Assembly (NCBI GenBank): GCA_004563715.1 | Contig: ML214227.1 | Coordinates: 15,340 to 79,339 of the forward strand | DNA from: Actinomycetota bacterium | Lineage (GTDB): Bacteria > Actinomycetota > Rubrobacteria > Rubrobacterales > Rubrobacteraceae | DNA length: 64,000 bases | Direction of reading: 5' to 3' | Part shown: positions 19,301 to 28,500 of the stretch, in pieces | How the letters are laid out: every line of letters starts with the position of its first letter | How positions within the stretch are numbered: the stretch's first letter is position 1 | Notes under the pieces: model-generated | What the model was told of the DNA's origin: nothing | What the model saw: the letters and a program-made list of their open reading frames with translations, nothing else | Database searches by the model: none | Made by a program: the position numbers and the translations under genes

Positions 19301-19978
19301 TTGGTGGAGCTACAGAAGGACCGCATAACCCGGGGCGATTTTCTCAGCTTCGGCTTTATCGGGGCGGTCATGGGCGCGATACTCACCATTCCTCCGGCGG
19401 CGTTCGTGTTGAGCCCGGTCATAAAAACGAACGTGCTCGGCCAGTCGGACGTCTCGCAAGACTGGCAGATGGTCGGCCCGATCGACGACGTGCCCGACGG
19501 CGAGCCGATAGTCATCGAGGTCGACTTCCCAATAGATCAGATATACGGAAACAACGAGGTGCAGGAGCAGTTCCCGGATACGCAGAAGTCGAATGAGGAA
19601 TTTGCTGTCAGGAGCGCTATATGGCTTTCCTGGCAGGACGGCCAGAGGCCCGAGGAGTTGCAAGGCATAAACGGAAGCCTTACCCAGGAACAGCGCCAGC
19701 TGGCCGAGGAGAACCTGAACATCCTCTCCAACATCTGCGCGCACCTGGGGTGTCCGGTGCGCTGGGTGATAGTGGAGGGCGAAGGAGAGTTTCTCTGCCC
19801 GTGTCACGGAGGCATCTACGACATCAACGGCGGCTACATAGGCGGCCCGCCGCCCCGGGGCATGTTCCGCTATCCGGTGCGTGAGGTGCGCGAGGACGGC
19901 AACCTTTACATAAGGCACGAGTTTGATGACGAAGATGGCATACCCGGCCTCACCACTACAAGACCGCATGTGGTCTAG
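19301..19978 (+). CDS. Rieske [2Fe-2S] iron-sulfur protein
   Basis: N-terminal TM; CAHLGC and CPCHGG cluster motifs, GPPPRG Pro loop. Confidence 0.96.
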   Translation: MVELQKDRITRGDFLSFGFIGAVMGAILTIPPAAFVLSPVIKTNVLGQSDVSQDWQMVGPIDDVPDGEPIVIEVDFPIDQIYGNNEVQEQFPDTQKSNEEFAVRSAIWLSWQDGQRPEELQGINGSLTQEQRQLAEENLNILSNICAHLGCPVRWVIVEGEGEFLCPCHGGIYDINGGYIGGPPPRGMFRYPVREVREDGNLYIRHEFDDEDGIPGLTTTRPHVV

Positions 19979-20011
19979 ACACCCGAAGATTAGAGAGGAA
20001 TCTGGAGAAGC

Positions 20012-20845
20012 ATGATCGGCAGAATCAGGTCCCAGACACAGGAAGCCAGCAGGTTCATGGTGGACTGGATGGAGGACCGCACCGGCATAGTCACCCAGCT
20101 CGAGCACTTTCTCTACGAGCCGGTTCCCAAGCGAGGCGCCTGGTTGTACACCCTGGGCAGCGCGACGCTCTTCCTCATAGTGCTCCAGTTCCTCACCGGC
20201 ATCCTGCTGCTCTTCTACTACGTGCCGACCACCGACCACGCGTGGAACTCCGTCTACTACATAATGAACGAGGCGTACTTCGGGCAGTTGATCCGGGGTA
20301 TCCATTACTGGTCGGCCAACTTCCTGCTGGCGGTGATCGGGCTGCACATGGCCCGCACGTTCTTCTCCGGGTCCTACAAGGCGCCGCGGGAGTGGAACTG
20401 GATCACCGGCGTGATACTCCTGCTGCTCGTTATCGGCCTGGCCTTTACCGGCTACCTGCTGCGCTGGGACCAGGACGGCTTCTGGGCCAGCGTCGTGGGC
20501 ATCAAGATCGGCTCCTACTCGCCGTTTATCGGGGGCTACGTGGCCAACTTCCTGCTCGGCGGCGACGTTGCGGGACCGGCGACCCTCGCGCGCTTCTTCG
20601 CCATCCACGTGTGGCTCCTGCCGGCGGCCCTGGCCCCGTTTATCGGCATACACCTCTACCTGCTGCGGCGGCACGGAGAGTTCGGCAATCAGTTCGAGTA
20701 CACCGACCGGCTGGCGAAGCTGCACGAGCAGCAGCGGCTGGAAGAGTACGCTCGTTACGAGCTGGACGGGGAAGAGGACGGAGCAGAAGAAGACGGTCGC
20801 AACGGTGAGGATCGCGAGAACGGCCGTTACAGCGACAGAGAGTAA
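20012..20845 (+). CDS. Cytochrome b, N-terminal (b6-type) subunit
   Basis: Heme-ligand pairs IHYWSANFLLAVIGLH and IHVWLLPAALAPFIGIH; GYLLRWDQDGFWA. Confidence 0.95.
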   Translation: MIGRIRSQTQEASRFMVDWMEDRTGIVTQLEHFLYEPVPKRGAWLYTLGSATLFLIVLQFLTGILLLFYYVPTTDHAWNSVYYIMNEAYFGQLIRGIHYWSANFLLAVIGLHMARTFFSGSYKAPREWNWITGVILLLLVIGLAFTGYLLRWDQDGFWASVVGIKIGSYSPFIGGYVANFLLGGDVAGPATLARFFAIHVWLLPAALAPFIGIHLYLLRRHGEFGNQFEYTDRLAKLHEQQRLEEYARYELDGEEDGAEEDGRNGEDRENGRYSDRE

Positions 20846-20912
20846 GAGGATTTACCACTAGCGAGTTCGGACAACTGCTATCATGCTGGTGCGGTCCTGA
20901 GAGAGAGGTGAG

Positions 20913-21398
20913 ATGGTACAGAACGTAGCGGGCGGCAAGGCAAAGCCGGTCGAGGAAGAGGTAATAACCGAGGACAACGTCTTCGACAAGCCGGATGAGA
21001 CGATGGGCTTTTTCCCGGGCCAGGTCCTCAAAGACGGTTGGGTCGCCCTGTTCCTCCTGATCGCTTGCGTGGTAATGTCCTACGCTATCCCGGCGCCGCT
21101 CTCGGAGCCGGCCAACACCGCGGCCGTGGACTACGTTCCGCGTCCGGAGTGGTTCTTCTTCTTCTACGAGCAGATGCTCATGTTCTTCCCCGGCTACACG
21201 CTCATCGCTTTCGGGGCGGTCGTAGTGCCTACGGTCTTTATCGTGCTGATGTTCGCGGTGCCCTGGCTGGACCGGGAGCCGGTCTACAGTCCACTGAAAC
21301 GCCCCTTCGCGGTCATCGTCGGCGTGCTCATCCTGATCGTTGTGGTCCTGAACATGCTCCTGGCGGTGAGCCGGATCATTAACTTCCCAGAGGGTTAG
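20913..21398 (+). CDS. Cytochrome b C-terminal / subunit IV-like
   Basis: PRPEWFFFFYEQML equivalent to the PEWY region; three TM segments. Confidence 0.92.
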   Translation: MVQNVAGGKAKPVEEEVITEDNVFDKPDETMGFFPGQVLKDGWVALFLLIACVVMSYAIPAPLSEPANTAAVDYVPRPEWFFFFYEQMLMFFPGYTLIAFGAVVVPTVFIVLMFAVPWLDREPVYSPLKRPFAVIVGVLILIVVVLNMLLAVSRIINFPEG

Positions 21399-21412
21399 AG
21401 GGAGAATAGAAC

Positions 21413-22753
21413 ATGCCCATAGGCGACCTCGACGTACCCATCATTGGCAAGAACACCGTAATTGCTGTTCTCGTCCAGGCGCACGTGTTGTTTGCCGCCT
21501 TCATCATCGGGGCGGTGATCATAGCGGCCACGAGCGAGTACCTGGGTCTGGTCACCAAGCAGCCTCGCTACGAACGCTTCGCCCGCAACCTGGCTCGTTT
21601 CATAGTGCTGCTGTTTGCTTCGGGGGCAGCGCTGGCCATAACCTTCGTGCTGGCGCTGGTCACGCTCTTCCCCGTGTTCTTCTCTTACCTCCAAAACATC
21701 TTTTTCTGGGTGTTCCTGGTCGAAGCGTTTATGTTCCTCGGCCAGATCATCATCGTGTACGCTTGGTACAACGTGTGGGACAAGCTCGCTTACCGCAAGA
21801 GCCTGCACGTGGTCTTCGGCTTTGTGGCAGGCTTTTTCGGCCTCATGGCGATGACGATGATTAACGCCGTCGCCTCCTTCATGCTCACGCCCGCGGAGGC
21901 CCCGGTGAACGACGTGGCCCGCACGTTCTTGAACCAGACGAACGTGCCGCTCAACATGCACCGCTTTGTCGGGAACTTCTCGTACGCGGGCTTTCTCATA
22001 GCGGGATGGGGCGCATGGCGGTACCTCAGGAGCACGAGGGAGGACGACCGCGAGTACTACGACTGGATGGGCCACTTCGGCCTTATCTGGGGCTTCGGTT
22101 TCCTCATCCTCCAGCCGGTGATCGGCTACGGTTACCTCAAGGGCATCCGTGAGAGCGCCCCGGAGGCCTTCAACGTCATCATGCTGGGGGACAAGTCGTG
22201 GCTCTTCCTGCTGCTGATGTTCTGGATCGCGCTTATGACCGTCGCCTCTACGGCCTACTTCGTGCACAAGCTGCGCTTCGCCGTCAAGCCCATGCCCATG
22301 ATGCGCAAGATGACCATTGGGGCCTTGGGCTTTACGGTGCTGTTCACCGTATTGAACATTATCCCGTCAAACGCTTCCCTGGTGCCGCAGATAGGGTTGG
22401 TCTTTGCTGGGGGCGAGGACACCCAGATACCCCTCGGGTCGATGTACCCGTGGAAGTACATAGGGCTTATAGGGTTGATGATCGTCGGGTTCTTCGTTAT
22501 AGCGCTCTACCTGAAGGCCACGGCTAGTGGGTTCCACTTCGGCCGGTCCAGCCGCTGGAGCCAGTACGCGCTGATATCCAGCGCCGTGATAGTCGTGCTG
22601 ACGATGATCACGATGGGTTACACCAGGGAGACTGCCCGGCGGGTGGATAATGACCCCGGCTGGCTGATCTACAACTGCATCACGATGGATCAGGAACTGG
22701 TCACGGACCTCTGCCTAGCCGAAGGACTGGAAGGAGGAGAGGGCGGCGAATGA
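21413..22753 (+). CDS. Cytochrome bd-like subunit I (CydA superfamily), copy 2
   Basis: Helix-1 His VLVQAHVLFAAFIIGAVI, second His NMHRFVGNFSYAGFLIAGWGAW, same layout as copy 1. Confidence 0.8.
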   Translation: MPIGDLDVPIIGKNTVIAVLVQAHVLFAAFIIGAVIIAATSEYLGLVTKQPRYERFARNLARFIVLLFASGAALAITFVLALVTLFPVFFSYLQNIFFWVFLVEAFMFLGQIIIVYAWYNVWDKLAYRKSLHVVFGFVAGFFGLMAMTMINAVASFMLTPAEAPVNDVARTFLNQTNVPLNMHRFVGNFSYAGFLIAGWGAWRYLRSTREDDREYYDWMGHFGLIWGFGFLILQPVIGYGYLKGIRESAPEAFNVIMLGDKSWLFLLLMFWIALMTVASTAYFVHKLRFAVKPMPMMRKMTIGALGFTVLFTVLNIIPSNASLVPQIGLVFAGGEDTQIPLGSMYPWKYIGLIGLMIVGFFVIALYLKATASGFHFGRSSRWSQYALISSAVIVVLTMITMGYTRETARRVDNDPGWLIYNCITMDQELVTDLCLAEGLEGGEGGE

Positions 22754-22899
22754 TGGAGTTGGCCCTGCTGCTTCAAGCTGGAGATACAGGTGATCCGACC
22801 AGCATAGGTTTATTCCGTTTCTTCCTCGGGTTTTTCCTGATCGTGCTTATCTTTAGCAGCTTCCTGTTCTTCACGTACTGGATCAGCAAGGACGAGTAG
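22750..22899 (+). CDS. 49-aa single-TM small protein at the end of the respiratory operon (absent from the ORF track)
   Basis: Manual translation MMELALLLQAGDTGDPTSIGLFRFFLGFFLIVLIFSSFLFFTYWISKDE*; ATGA overlap with the upstream stop. Confidence 0.75.
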   Translation: MMELALLLQAGDTGDPTSIGLFRFFLGFFLIVLIFSSFLFFTYWISKDE

Positions 22900-22927
22900 G
22901 GAGGGAGGCGCGTAAGCCTCCCTCCCT
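22898..22927. terminator. Bidirectional hairpin between convergent genes
   Basis: Perfect 12-bp stem agggagggaggc / gcctccctccct, 6-nt loop. Confidence 0.75.
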
Positions 22928-22938
22928 ACTACTCACCG

Positions 22939-23667
22939 CTACTTTGTCTGTTCGGTAGAGCGTATCAACACTTCGTTGACGCTGACGTGGGCAGGTTGTT
23001 CCAGAGCGTAGGCTACAGCCGCGGCTACGTCTTCGGCTTCGAGCGGCTCGTAGTCCTTGTCCGCGTAGAACTCTTCGGCGCTGGGGTAGGAGCTTTCGGG
23101 GAACTCGGTTCTCACGAGGCCGGGCTCGACGGTTATAGAGCGGACCCCCTTGCTGGTGACGTCCATCCGCAAGCCCTCGGCGATGGCGGTTATAGCGTGC
23201 TTGGTGGCGGCGTAGACCGTACCGTCGGCCCGCGGTACCCGGCGTCCGGCGATGCTGGAAACGAAAACGACGTCTCCCTGCCCCCTCTCCAGCATGTGGC
23301 GCACGGCGGCCCGCGTCGTGTATAGCACCCCGAGCACGTTGACGTCGAACATCATGCGCCAGTCTTCCGGGTTCCCATCGGCGATGGAGCCGTAGAGCCC
23401 GAGGCCGGCGTTATTGACCAGAACATCCAGCCCGCCGAAATGCTCGACCGTCCGGGCCACCAGCGCGGCGCAGGCGCCAGGATCTGTTACGTCGGTCTTT
23501 ACGGGCAGCGCACGCTCGCCGAGCTCGGCGGCGAGCTTATCCAGGCGCTCCAACCGGCGGGCGGCTAGGGCTACGTTGCACCCTTTATCCACGAAACGCA
23601 TGGCGATAGCTTCGCCGATGCCGCTGGAAGCACCGGTGACTATAGCGGTCTTGCCGTGCAGGGTCAT
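22939..23667 (-). CDS. SDR family NAD(P)-dependent oxidoreductase
   Basis: TGASSGIG, NNAG, YxxxK (YAATK). Confidence 0.93.
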   Translation of the reverse strand: MTLHGKTAIVTGASSGIGEAIAMRFVDKGCNVALAARRLERLDKLAAELGERALPVKTDVTDPGACAALVARTVEHFGGLDVLVNNAGLGLYGSIADGNPEDWRMMFDVNVLGVLYTTRAAVRHMLERGQGDVVFVSSIAGRRVPRADGTVYAATKHAITAIAEGLRMDVTSKGVRSITVEPGLVRTEFPESSYPSAEEFYADKDYEPLEAEDVAAAVAYALEQPAHVSVNEVLIRSTEQTK

Positions 23668-24488
23668 TTGTCTCCTCTTAGGGTCGCGAGCTGTTCGAGC
23701 CGGATGATGTGGCCGTTGAGGCGCGCCGCTTCCTGGGTGCAGAGATAACTTATGAGCCCGGCGGGCTCTTCGGGGCGGCGGAGCACGCCGAAGTCGCGGT
23801 AGTTGTTGAACATGCGGTGGAGACTCTCACCCACGACCTCGGCCCCGAAGCTTCGCGACTCCTCCTGCATCCGGGTATCGACCACGCCGGGGTAGACGCA
23901 GATGGCGGCGATGTTGTTCGGCTTTCCTTCGAGCGCGAGGACCCGGGTGAGCTGGTCCAGGGTGGCCTTCGAGGCGCTGTAGGCCGCCATACCAGCCATA
24001 GGGTGCCGGGCTGCGGCGCTGGAGACGTTGATGATGCGTCCCCAGTTGCCGGCGGCCATCTGCGGCAATGCCTCCCGGGCGCAGAGGAAGGCTCCCGTTA
24101 CGTTTACCTCGAAGACCCGGCGCCAACCGGCGGGTTCCGTGGCCGCCACGGGGAGCGGAACGCCGGGCAACCCGGCGTTGTTGACCAGGATGTCGGCTGG
24201 ACCAAGCTCTTCGCGGGTCCTCTGGAAAGCTTCGGAGACCGAGACTTCGTCGGTGACGTCCAACCTCAGCGGCAGCGCCTCGCCGCCGGAGGCGGAGATC
24301 TCACGGGCCACACCGACGACCTCCTTCTCGGTGCGGGCGGCCACGGCGACGGCGGCTCCCTCTCTGGCGAGTAGCTTCGCGGTTGCGGCCCCGATACCGC
24401 GTCCGCCGCCGGTTACAAAGGCTACCCGTCCTTCGTGTGCCGGTTTTCCTCCCTCTGCCATGCCTCTCATGATAGCGGGTACGGGCAT
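23664..24488 (-). CDS. SDR family NAD(P)-dependent oxidoreductase
   Basis: TGGGRGIG, NNAG, YSASK. Confidence 0.93.
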   Translation of the reverse strand: MPVPAIMRGMAEGGKPAHEGRVAFVTGGGRGIGAATAKLLAREGAAVAVAARTEKEVVGVAREISASGGEALPLRLDVTDEVSVSEAFQRTREELGPADILVNNAGLPGVPLPVAATEPAGWRRVFEVNVTGAFLCAREALPQMAAGNWGRIINVSSAAARHPMAGMAAYSASKATLDQLTRVLALEGKPNNIAAICVYPGVVDTRMQEESRSFGAEVVGESLHRMFNNYRDFGVLRRPEEPAGLISYLCTQEAARLNGHIIRLEQLATLRGDK

Positions 24489-24562
24489 CCGGCGGGACCC
24501 GACGAACGTAGGTTGTACGTAAGTTAGAATTGCGGAACGGAGATATCACAAGGAGCGAAGGT

Positions 24563-25207
24563 TTGACCGACATACCGCTTTTCCCCCTCAACATCGTGCT
24601 GATGCCGGGGGCGCCCCAGCCGCTGCACATCTTCGAGGAGCGCTACAAGCAGATGATCAACGAGTGCCTCGAAAAAGGGAGCGAGTTCGGCATGGTACTG
24701 GCCGACGAGTCCGGGACGAGGGAGGTAGGTTGCACGGCCCGGATCGTCGAGCTGGTCGAACGCTACGACGACGGGCGGATGGTGATCCTGGTCGAGGGCG
24801 CGCGGCGTTTTAGACTGAACAACGTCCTCACCGGCAAGCCGTACTACGTCGGGGAGATAGAGTACCTTGAGGAGGGCCAGGAGGAGGACGTTACCGAACT
24901 GGCAAAGGAGTGCATAGCCTTGCTGGAGCGGGTAGTGGAGGCGGCGACGGAGGGGGCGGTGGACATAGAGATCGAACCCCCCTACCGCAACCTGTCGTTC
25001 GCCATCGCCGGGCGCATCGAGTTCGATCTGGAGACCCGGCAGCAGATCCTGGAGCTCACCTCCGAGAAGGCGCGGCTGGAGAAGCTCAAGGAACTTCTCT
25101 CCGGTGCGGCCGAGAGGATGGAACGCGAACGGCAGGCCCGCGAGAAGGCCCAGACCAACGGGCACCTGCGCAAAGACTGGAACCCCGGCGAACAGCCTAA
25201 GGACTAG
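24563..25207 (+). CDS. LON peptidase N-terminal (substrate-binding) domain protein
   Basis: IPLFPLNIVLMPGAPQPLHIFEERYKQMI; in-frame TTG start. Confidence 0.9.
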   Translation: MTDIPLFPLNIVLMPGAPQPLHIFEERYKQMINECLEKGSEFGMVLADESGTREVGCTARIVELVERYDDGRMVILVEGARRFRLNNVLTGKPYYVGEIEYLEEGQEEDVTELAKECIALLERVVEAATEGAVDIEIEPPYRNLSFAIAGRIEFDLETRQQILELTSEKARLEKLKELLSGAAERMERERQAREKAQTNGHLRKDWNPGEQPKD

Positions 25208-26238
25208 CTTCCCGCACCCGGCGACGCGCCTTCTGCTTCTTCCCGGTCTTTGGGCATCAGGCTTCGTATCTGCTCCAGGCTTGCCTGGTCCACCTTGTAG
25301 ATAAGGGGCTCCGCTTCCAGGGCGTCCTCGCCGGCGGCGGCCTTTATGCGGGCGACGAGGTTCTCTTCCACGAGCCAGTCCATCGAAGGCAGCACCCCGG
25401 CCAGGACGCGAAGGAGAATGCGACCGTCTGCCTCCTCCCGGCCTACCAGGCGCGGCGGGCGCAGGTAGAGGCCGGATGCCTCCCCGAGCGAATCCACGAC
25501 CCTGCGGGCTGCTTCCGAGCTGGAGAGCTGGACCTCCAGGGTGAACCGCTGCTCCCCCGACACGTAGTTCGTGACGCCCTGAATCATGCCGTTCGGGACG
25601 TAGTGGACCTCGCCGGAGAGCGCCCGGATCCGGGTCATCCGCAACCCCAACTCTTCCACCACGCCGCTAACGCCCTGGGGAGGGCTGATGTGGATAAAGT
25701 CCCCGACGGCGTACTGGCCCTCGAAGATGATCGAGAACCCCGCGATTATGTCTCGCAGGAAGCTCTGGGCCCCGAAGCCGAGCACGGCGGCGAGCAGGGT
25801 CGCGCCGGCCGTGGCGGGCAGCGGGTTGCGGACGAAGATAGAGAGCACGAACAGCACGACGATGACGAAGACCACGTACCGCAGCGCGTTCCGGATGAGT
25901 GCTATGGCCGTATCCTGGCGCTTGATGCGCGCCACGGCCTCCTCGTCCAGGAATTCCTGACGTCCGCGCCGCCACCGCAGCACGCGCGGTACGCCGTGCG
26001 TGAGGACCCGGTAGACCAGGACGCCCAGGGCCACGACCACCAAAGACGCGAGCACGTTGCTGATAAACACCGTGCTGAGCAGGTAACCCAGGGCGTCCGA
26101 AAAGAACTCGTTGACGGCCCGGAAGACCGTTATGGTGTCGCGGCCGGCATCCCCGACGGCGTCCGCCGCCCCCTCTATTCCGGAGGTGTCTCCGCCGGTA
26201 GTCTCTGTCTGGATCAGCGCCACAAGCGGGATAAGCAA
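25204..26238 (-). CDS. MscS-type mechanosensitive channel
   Basis: LLAAVLGFGAQSFLRDIIAGFSIIFEGQYAVGDFI...PNGMIQGVTN. Confidence 0.93.
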   Translation of the reverse strand: MLIPLVALIQTETTGGDTSGIEGAADAVGDAGRDTITVFRAVNEFFSDALGYLLSTVFISNVLASLVVVALGVLVYRVLTHGVPRVLRWRRGRQEFLDEEAVARIKRQDTAIALIRNALRYVVFVIVVLFVLSIFVRNPLPATAGATLLAAVLGFGAQSFLRDIIAGFSIIFEGQYAVGDFIHISPPQGVSGVVEELGLRMTRIRALSGEVHYVPNGMIQGVTNYVSGEQRFTLEVQLSSSEAARRVVDSLGEASGLYLRPPRLVGREEADGRILLRVLAGVLPSMDWLVEENLVARIKAAAGEDALEAEPLIYKVDQASLEQIRSLMPKDREEAEGASPGAGS

Positions 26239-26254
26239 CGGCCGGGGTTTCGTC

Positions 26255-27337
26255 CTACGGGTGGCCGGAGCGCTCGCTGTGGCGTTCGAGCGCCAGCTCG
26301 ACGAGCCGGTCGAGGAGCGCGTCGTAGGGGAGACCGCTGGCGGTCCAGAGGCGGGCGTAGACGCTGGTGGGGGTGAAGCCGGGGATGGTGTTGATCTCGT
26401 TCAGGAGAACGCGGCCGGTGTCGCGCTCCAGAAAGAAGTCCACCCGGGCCATCCCAGCGGCGTCTATGGCCTTGTAGGCGGCGCGGGCTATGTTCTGTAT
26501 CTCCATCGCCGCCCCACCGGGGATGTCGGCGGGGGCCACGACCTCGCTCTCGCCCGCGGTGTACTTGGCCTCGTAATCGTAGAACTCGTGGGAGCTGACC
26601 AAGATCTCGCCCGGCACGGAGACCTTCGGGTCTTCGTTGCCCAGCACGGAGACCTCTACCTCGCGGGCGTCCGCCGCGGCCTCCACGATGATGCGCCGGT
26701 CCAACTCCGCCGCCACGTCGAGGGCTTTTTCCAGCTCCCCGGCATCCCGGGCCTTGTTTATGCCGACGCTGGAGCCCAGGTTGGACGGTTTGACGAAGCA
26801 TGGGTAACCCAGCGAGCTTCCGATCTCCCGGACCCACTTGCTCCGGTCTTTTTGCCACTCCTTACGGGTCAGGCCGGCCCAGGCGACCTGCGGCAAGCCG
26901 TGGTAGGCGAAGATCTTCTTCATAGTCACCTTGTCCATGCCGGCGGCGCTCGCCAGCACCCCGCTACCGACGTAGGGGATGCCCGCGAGCTCCAGCATGC
27001 CCTGGATGGTCCCGTCTTCGCCGTAGGGACCGTGCAGCACGGGGAAGACGACGTCCGCCCGTCCCAGGTTCGCCGGTATCTTCTCCGAGACGGTGGCGGG
27101 CCGGCCGGACCCGTCCGCGGAGCCTGCGGATTCCAGCTCCCGCAGAGGTGAGCCGGACGAGAGCCAGCGCCCGCCCCGGGTGATGCCGACGGGGTAGACC
27201 TCGTAGCGCCCGCTCTCTTCCAGGGCCTCAATAATGGCGCGCGCCGAGGCGAGGGAGACCTCGTGCTCCCCGCTCCTGCCGCCGAAGACCACCATGACCC
27301 GCAGCACGCTGCTCCTCTCGGTAACTACCCCGAACAT
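26255..27337 (-). CDS. ddl: D-alanine--D-alanine ligase
   Basis: VVFGGRSGEHEVSL, GPYGEDGTIQGMLEL, LNEINTIPGFTPTS. Confidence 0.95.
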   Translation of the reverse strand: MFGVVTERSSVLRVMVVFGGRSGEHEVSLASARAIIEALEESGRYEVYPVGITRGGRWLSSGSPLRELESAGSADGSGRPATVSEKIPANLGRADVVFPVLHGPYGEDGTIQGMLELAGIPYVGSGVLASAAGMDKVTMKKIFAYHGLPQVAWAGLTRKEWQKDRSKWVREIGSSLGYPCFVKPSNLGSSVGINKARDAGELEKALDVAAELDRRIIVEAAADAREVEVSVLGNEDPKVSVPGEILVSSHEFYDYEAKYTAGESEVVAPADIPGGAAMEIQNIARAAYKAIDAAGMARVDFFLERDTGRVLLNEINTIPGFTPTSVYARLWTASGLPYDALLDRLVELALERHSERSGHP

Positions 27338-27357
27338 CCTAGCAGAGGCGGCAGCCG

Positions 27358-27921
27358 CTATCCCTCTTCCGCCGCGAGGCCCAGGACGTCCGCCCTCTCA
27401 CGCATGGCGGCGGCCACGAACTCTATGTGCTCGTCCAGGTCCACGCCCAGCTCCTCGGCGCCGCGGGTTATGTCCTCCCGGCTCACGCTCGCGGCGAAGG
27501 ACTTCTGCTTCATCTTCTTGCGGACGCTCCTGGCTTTGAGCCCCTCCAGTCCGCCGGGCCTCACGAGGGCGCAGGCGGTTATAAAGCCGGAGAGCTCGTC
27601 CACGGCGTAGAGGGTCCTGGACATGAGGGTGTCGCGCGGCACGTCCTGGTAGTCAGCGTGGCCTTTTATGGCGTGCAGCACGTCCTCCGGGTAGCCGCGG
27701 CGCTCCAGCTCCCGAACCGCCACCATCGGGTGCTCGTCGGGTGCCGGGTGTTTCTCGTAGTCCATGTCGTGCAGGAGGCCGGTTACGCCCCACCTCTCCT
27801 CGTCCTCGCCGAACTTGCGGGCATACGCCCTCATGGCGGCCTCGACGGCCAGCATGTGCTGGAGCAGGGAGTCGCTCTCCGTCCACTCGCGCAGCAACTC
27901 CCAGGACTCTTGGCGGTTCAT
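27358..27921 (-). CDS. HD domain (HDIG) hydrolase-like protein
   Basis: GLLHDMDYEKHPAPDEHPMVAVREL. Confidence 0.85.
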   Translation of the reverse strand: MNRQESWELLREWTESDSLLQHMLAVEAAMRAYARKFGEDEERWGVTGLLHDMDYEKHPAPDEHPMVAVRELERRGYPEDVLHAIKGHADYQDVPRDTLMSRTLYAVDELSGFITACALVRPGGLEGLKARSVRKKMKQKSFAASVSREDITRGAEELGVDLDEHIEFVAAAMRERADVLGLAAEEG

Positions 27922-27996
27922 CGGCACCTCCCGATACGGCTGATTGCGAGAGAGTATTCTAACTTCGGGAACTGGCAACCGGAGAACGCTTCGTGG

Positions 27997-28485
27997 CTAA
28001 CCCCCCGCGTACGAGAGCCGTATGACGCTATCCGGGGAACTGGTCTGCTGGACCGAGCGGGTGCTCTCTCCGGCGAGCAGTACCACTCGCAGGTTGCCGC
28101 CGCCCGTATCTTGCTTCTGGATGCGGCAGGAGAGGCTCTCTCCGTTGAGATCGAAGCGGTAACGCTGGGGCACCTGGCCGCTTATGATGCTTTCTTCAGG
28201 ACCGACGGTGCAGATGCCGGAGAAGGTGGTCTGAGGGTCGCCCTCCAGGCGGAGTACAGCTTCGAAGGTCTCCGGCGGGGGGCCGGGGACCGCCGTCGTC
28301 TCCGGAGGCGTGGTCGCTTGCGGGGTGGTCTCGGGTTCGTCTTCGAGGTCCGACAGGGTGCCTTCTACAAAGTCACCGGACGTATCCTGCCCGGAGACAT
28401 CCTCCTCCGAGCAGCCGCCGATCGCGAGAACGGCTATCAGAAGGAACACCGGAAGCACGGTTTTTCTGAGAAGTAAACACCCCAC
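27997..28485 (-). CDS. Putative lipoprotein
   Basis: Signal sequence with lipobox VLAIGGC. Confidence 0.7.
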   Translation of the reverse strand: MGCLLLRKTVLPVFLLIAVLAIGGCSEEDVSGQDTSGDFVEGTLSDLEDEPETTPQATTPPETTAVPGPPPETFEAVLRLEGDPQTTFSGICTVGPEESIISGQVPQRYRFDLNGESLSCRIQKQDTGGGNLRVVLLAGESTRSVQQTSSPDSVIRLSYAGG

Positions 28486-28500
28486 GTCCCCGTCAGTCTA

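Noticed and set aside
19310-20725. 471-aa minus-strand ORF opposite Rieske and cytochrome b
   Set aside because: His/Val/Glu-rich antisense shadow with no domain; the plus strand is clearly coding.
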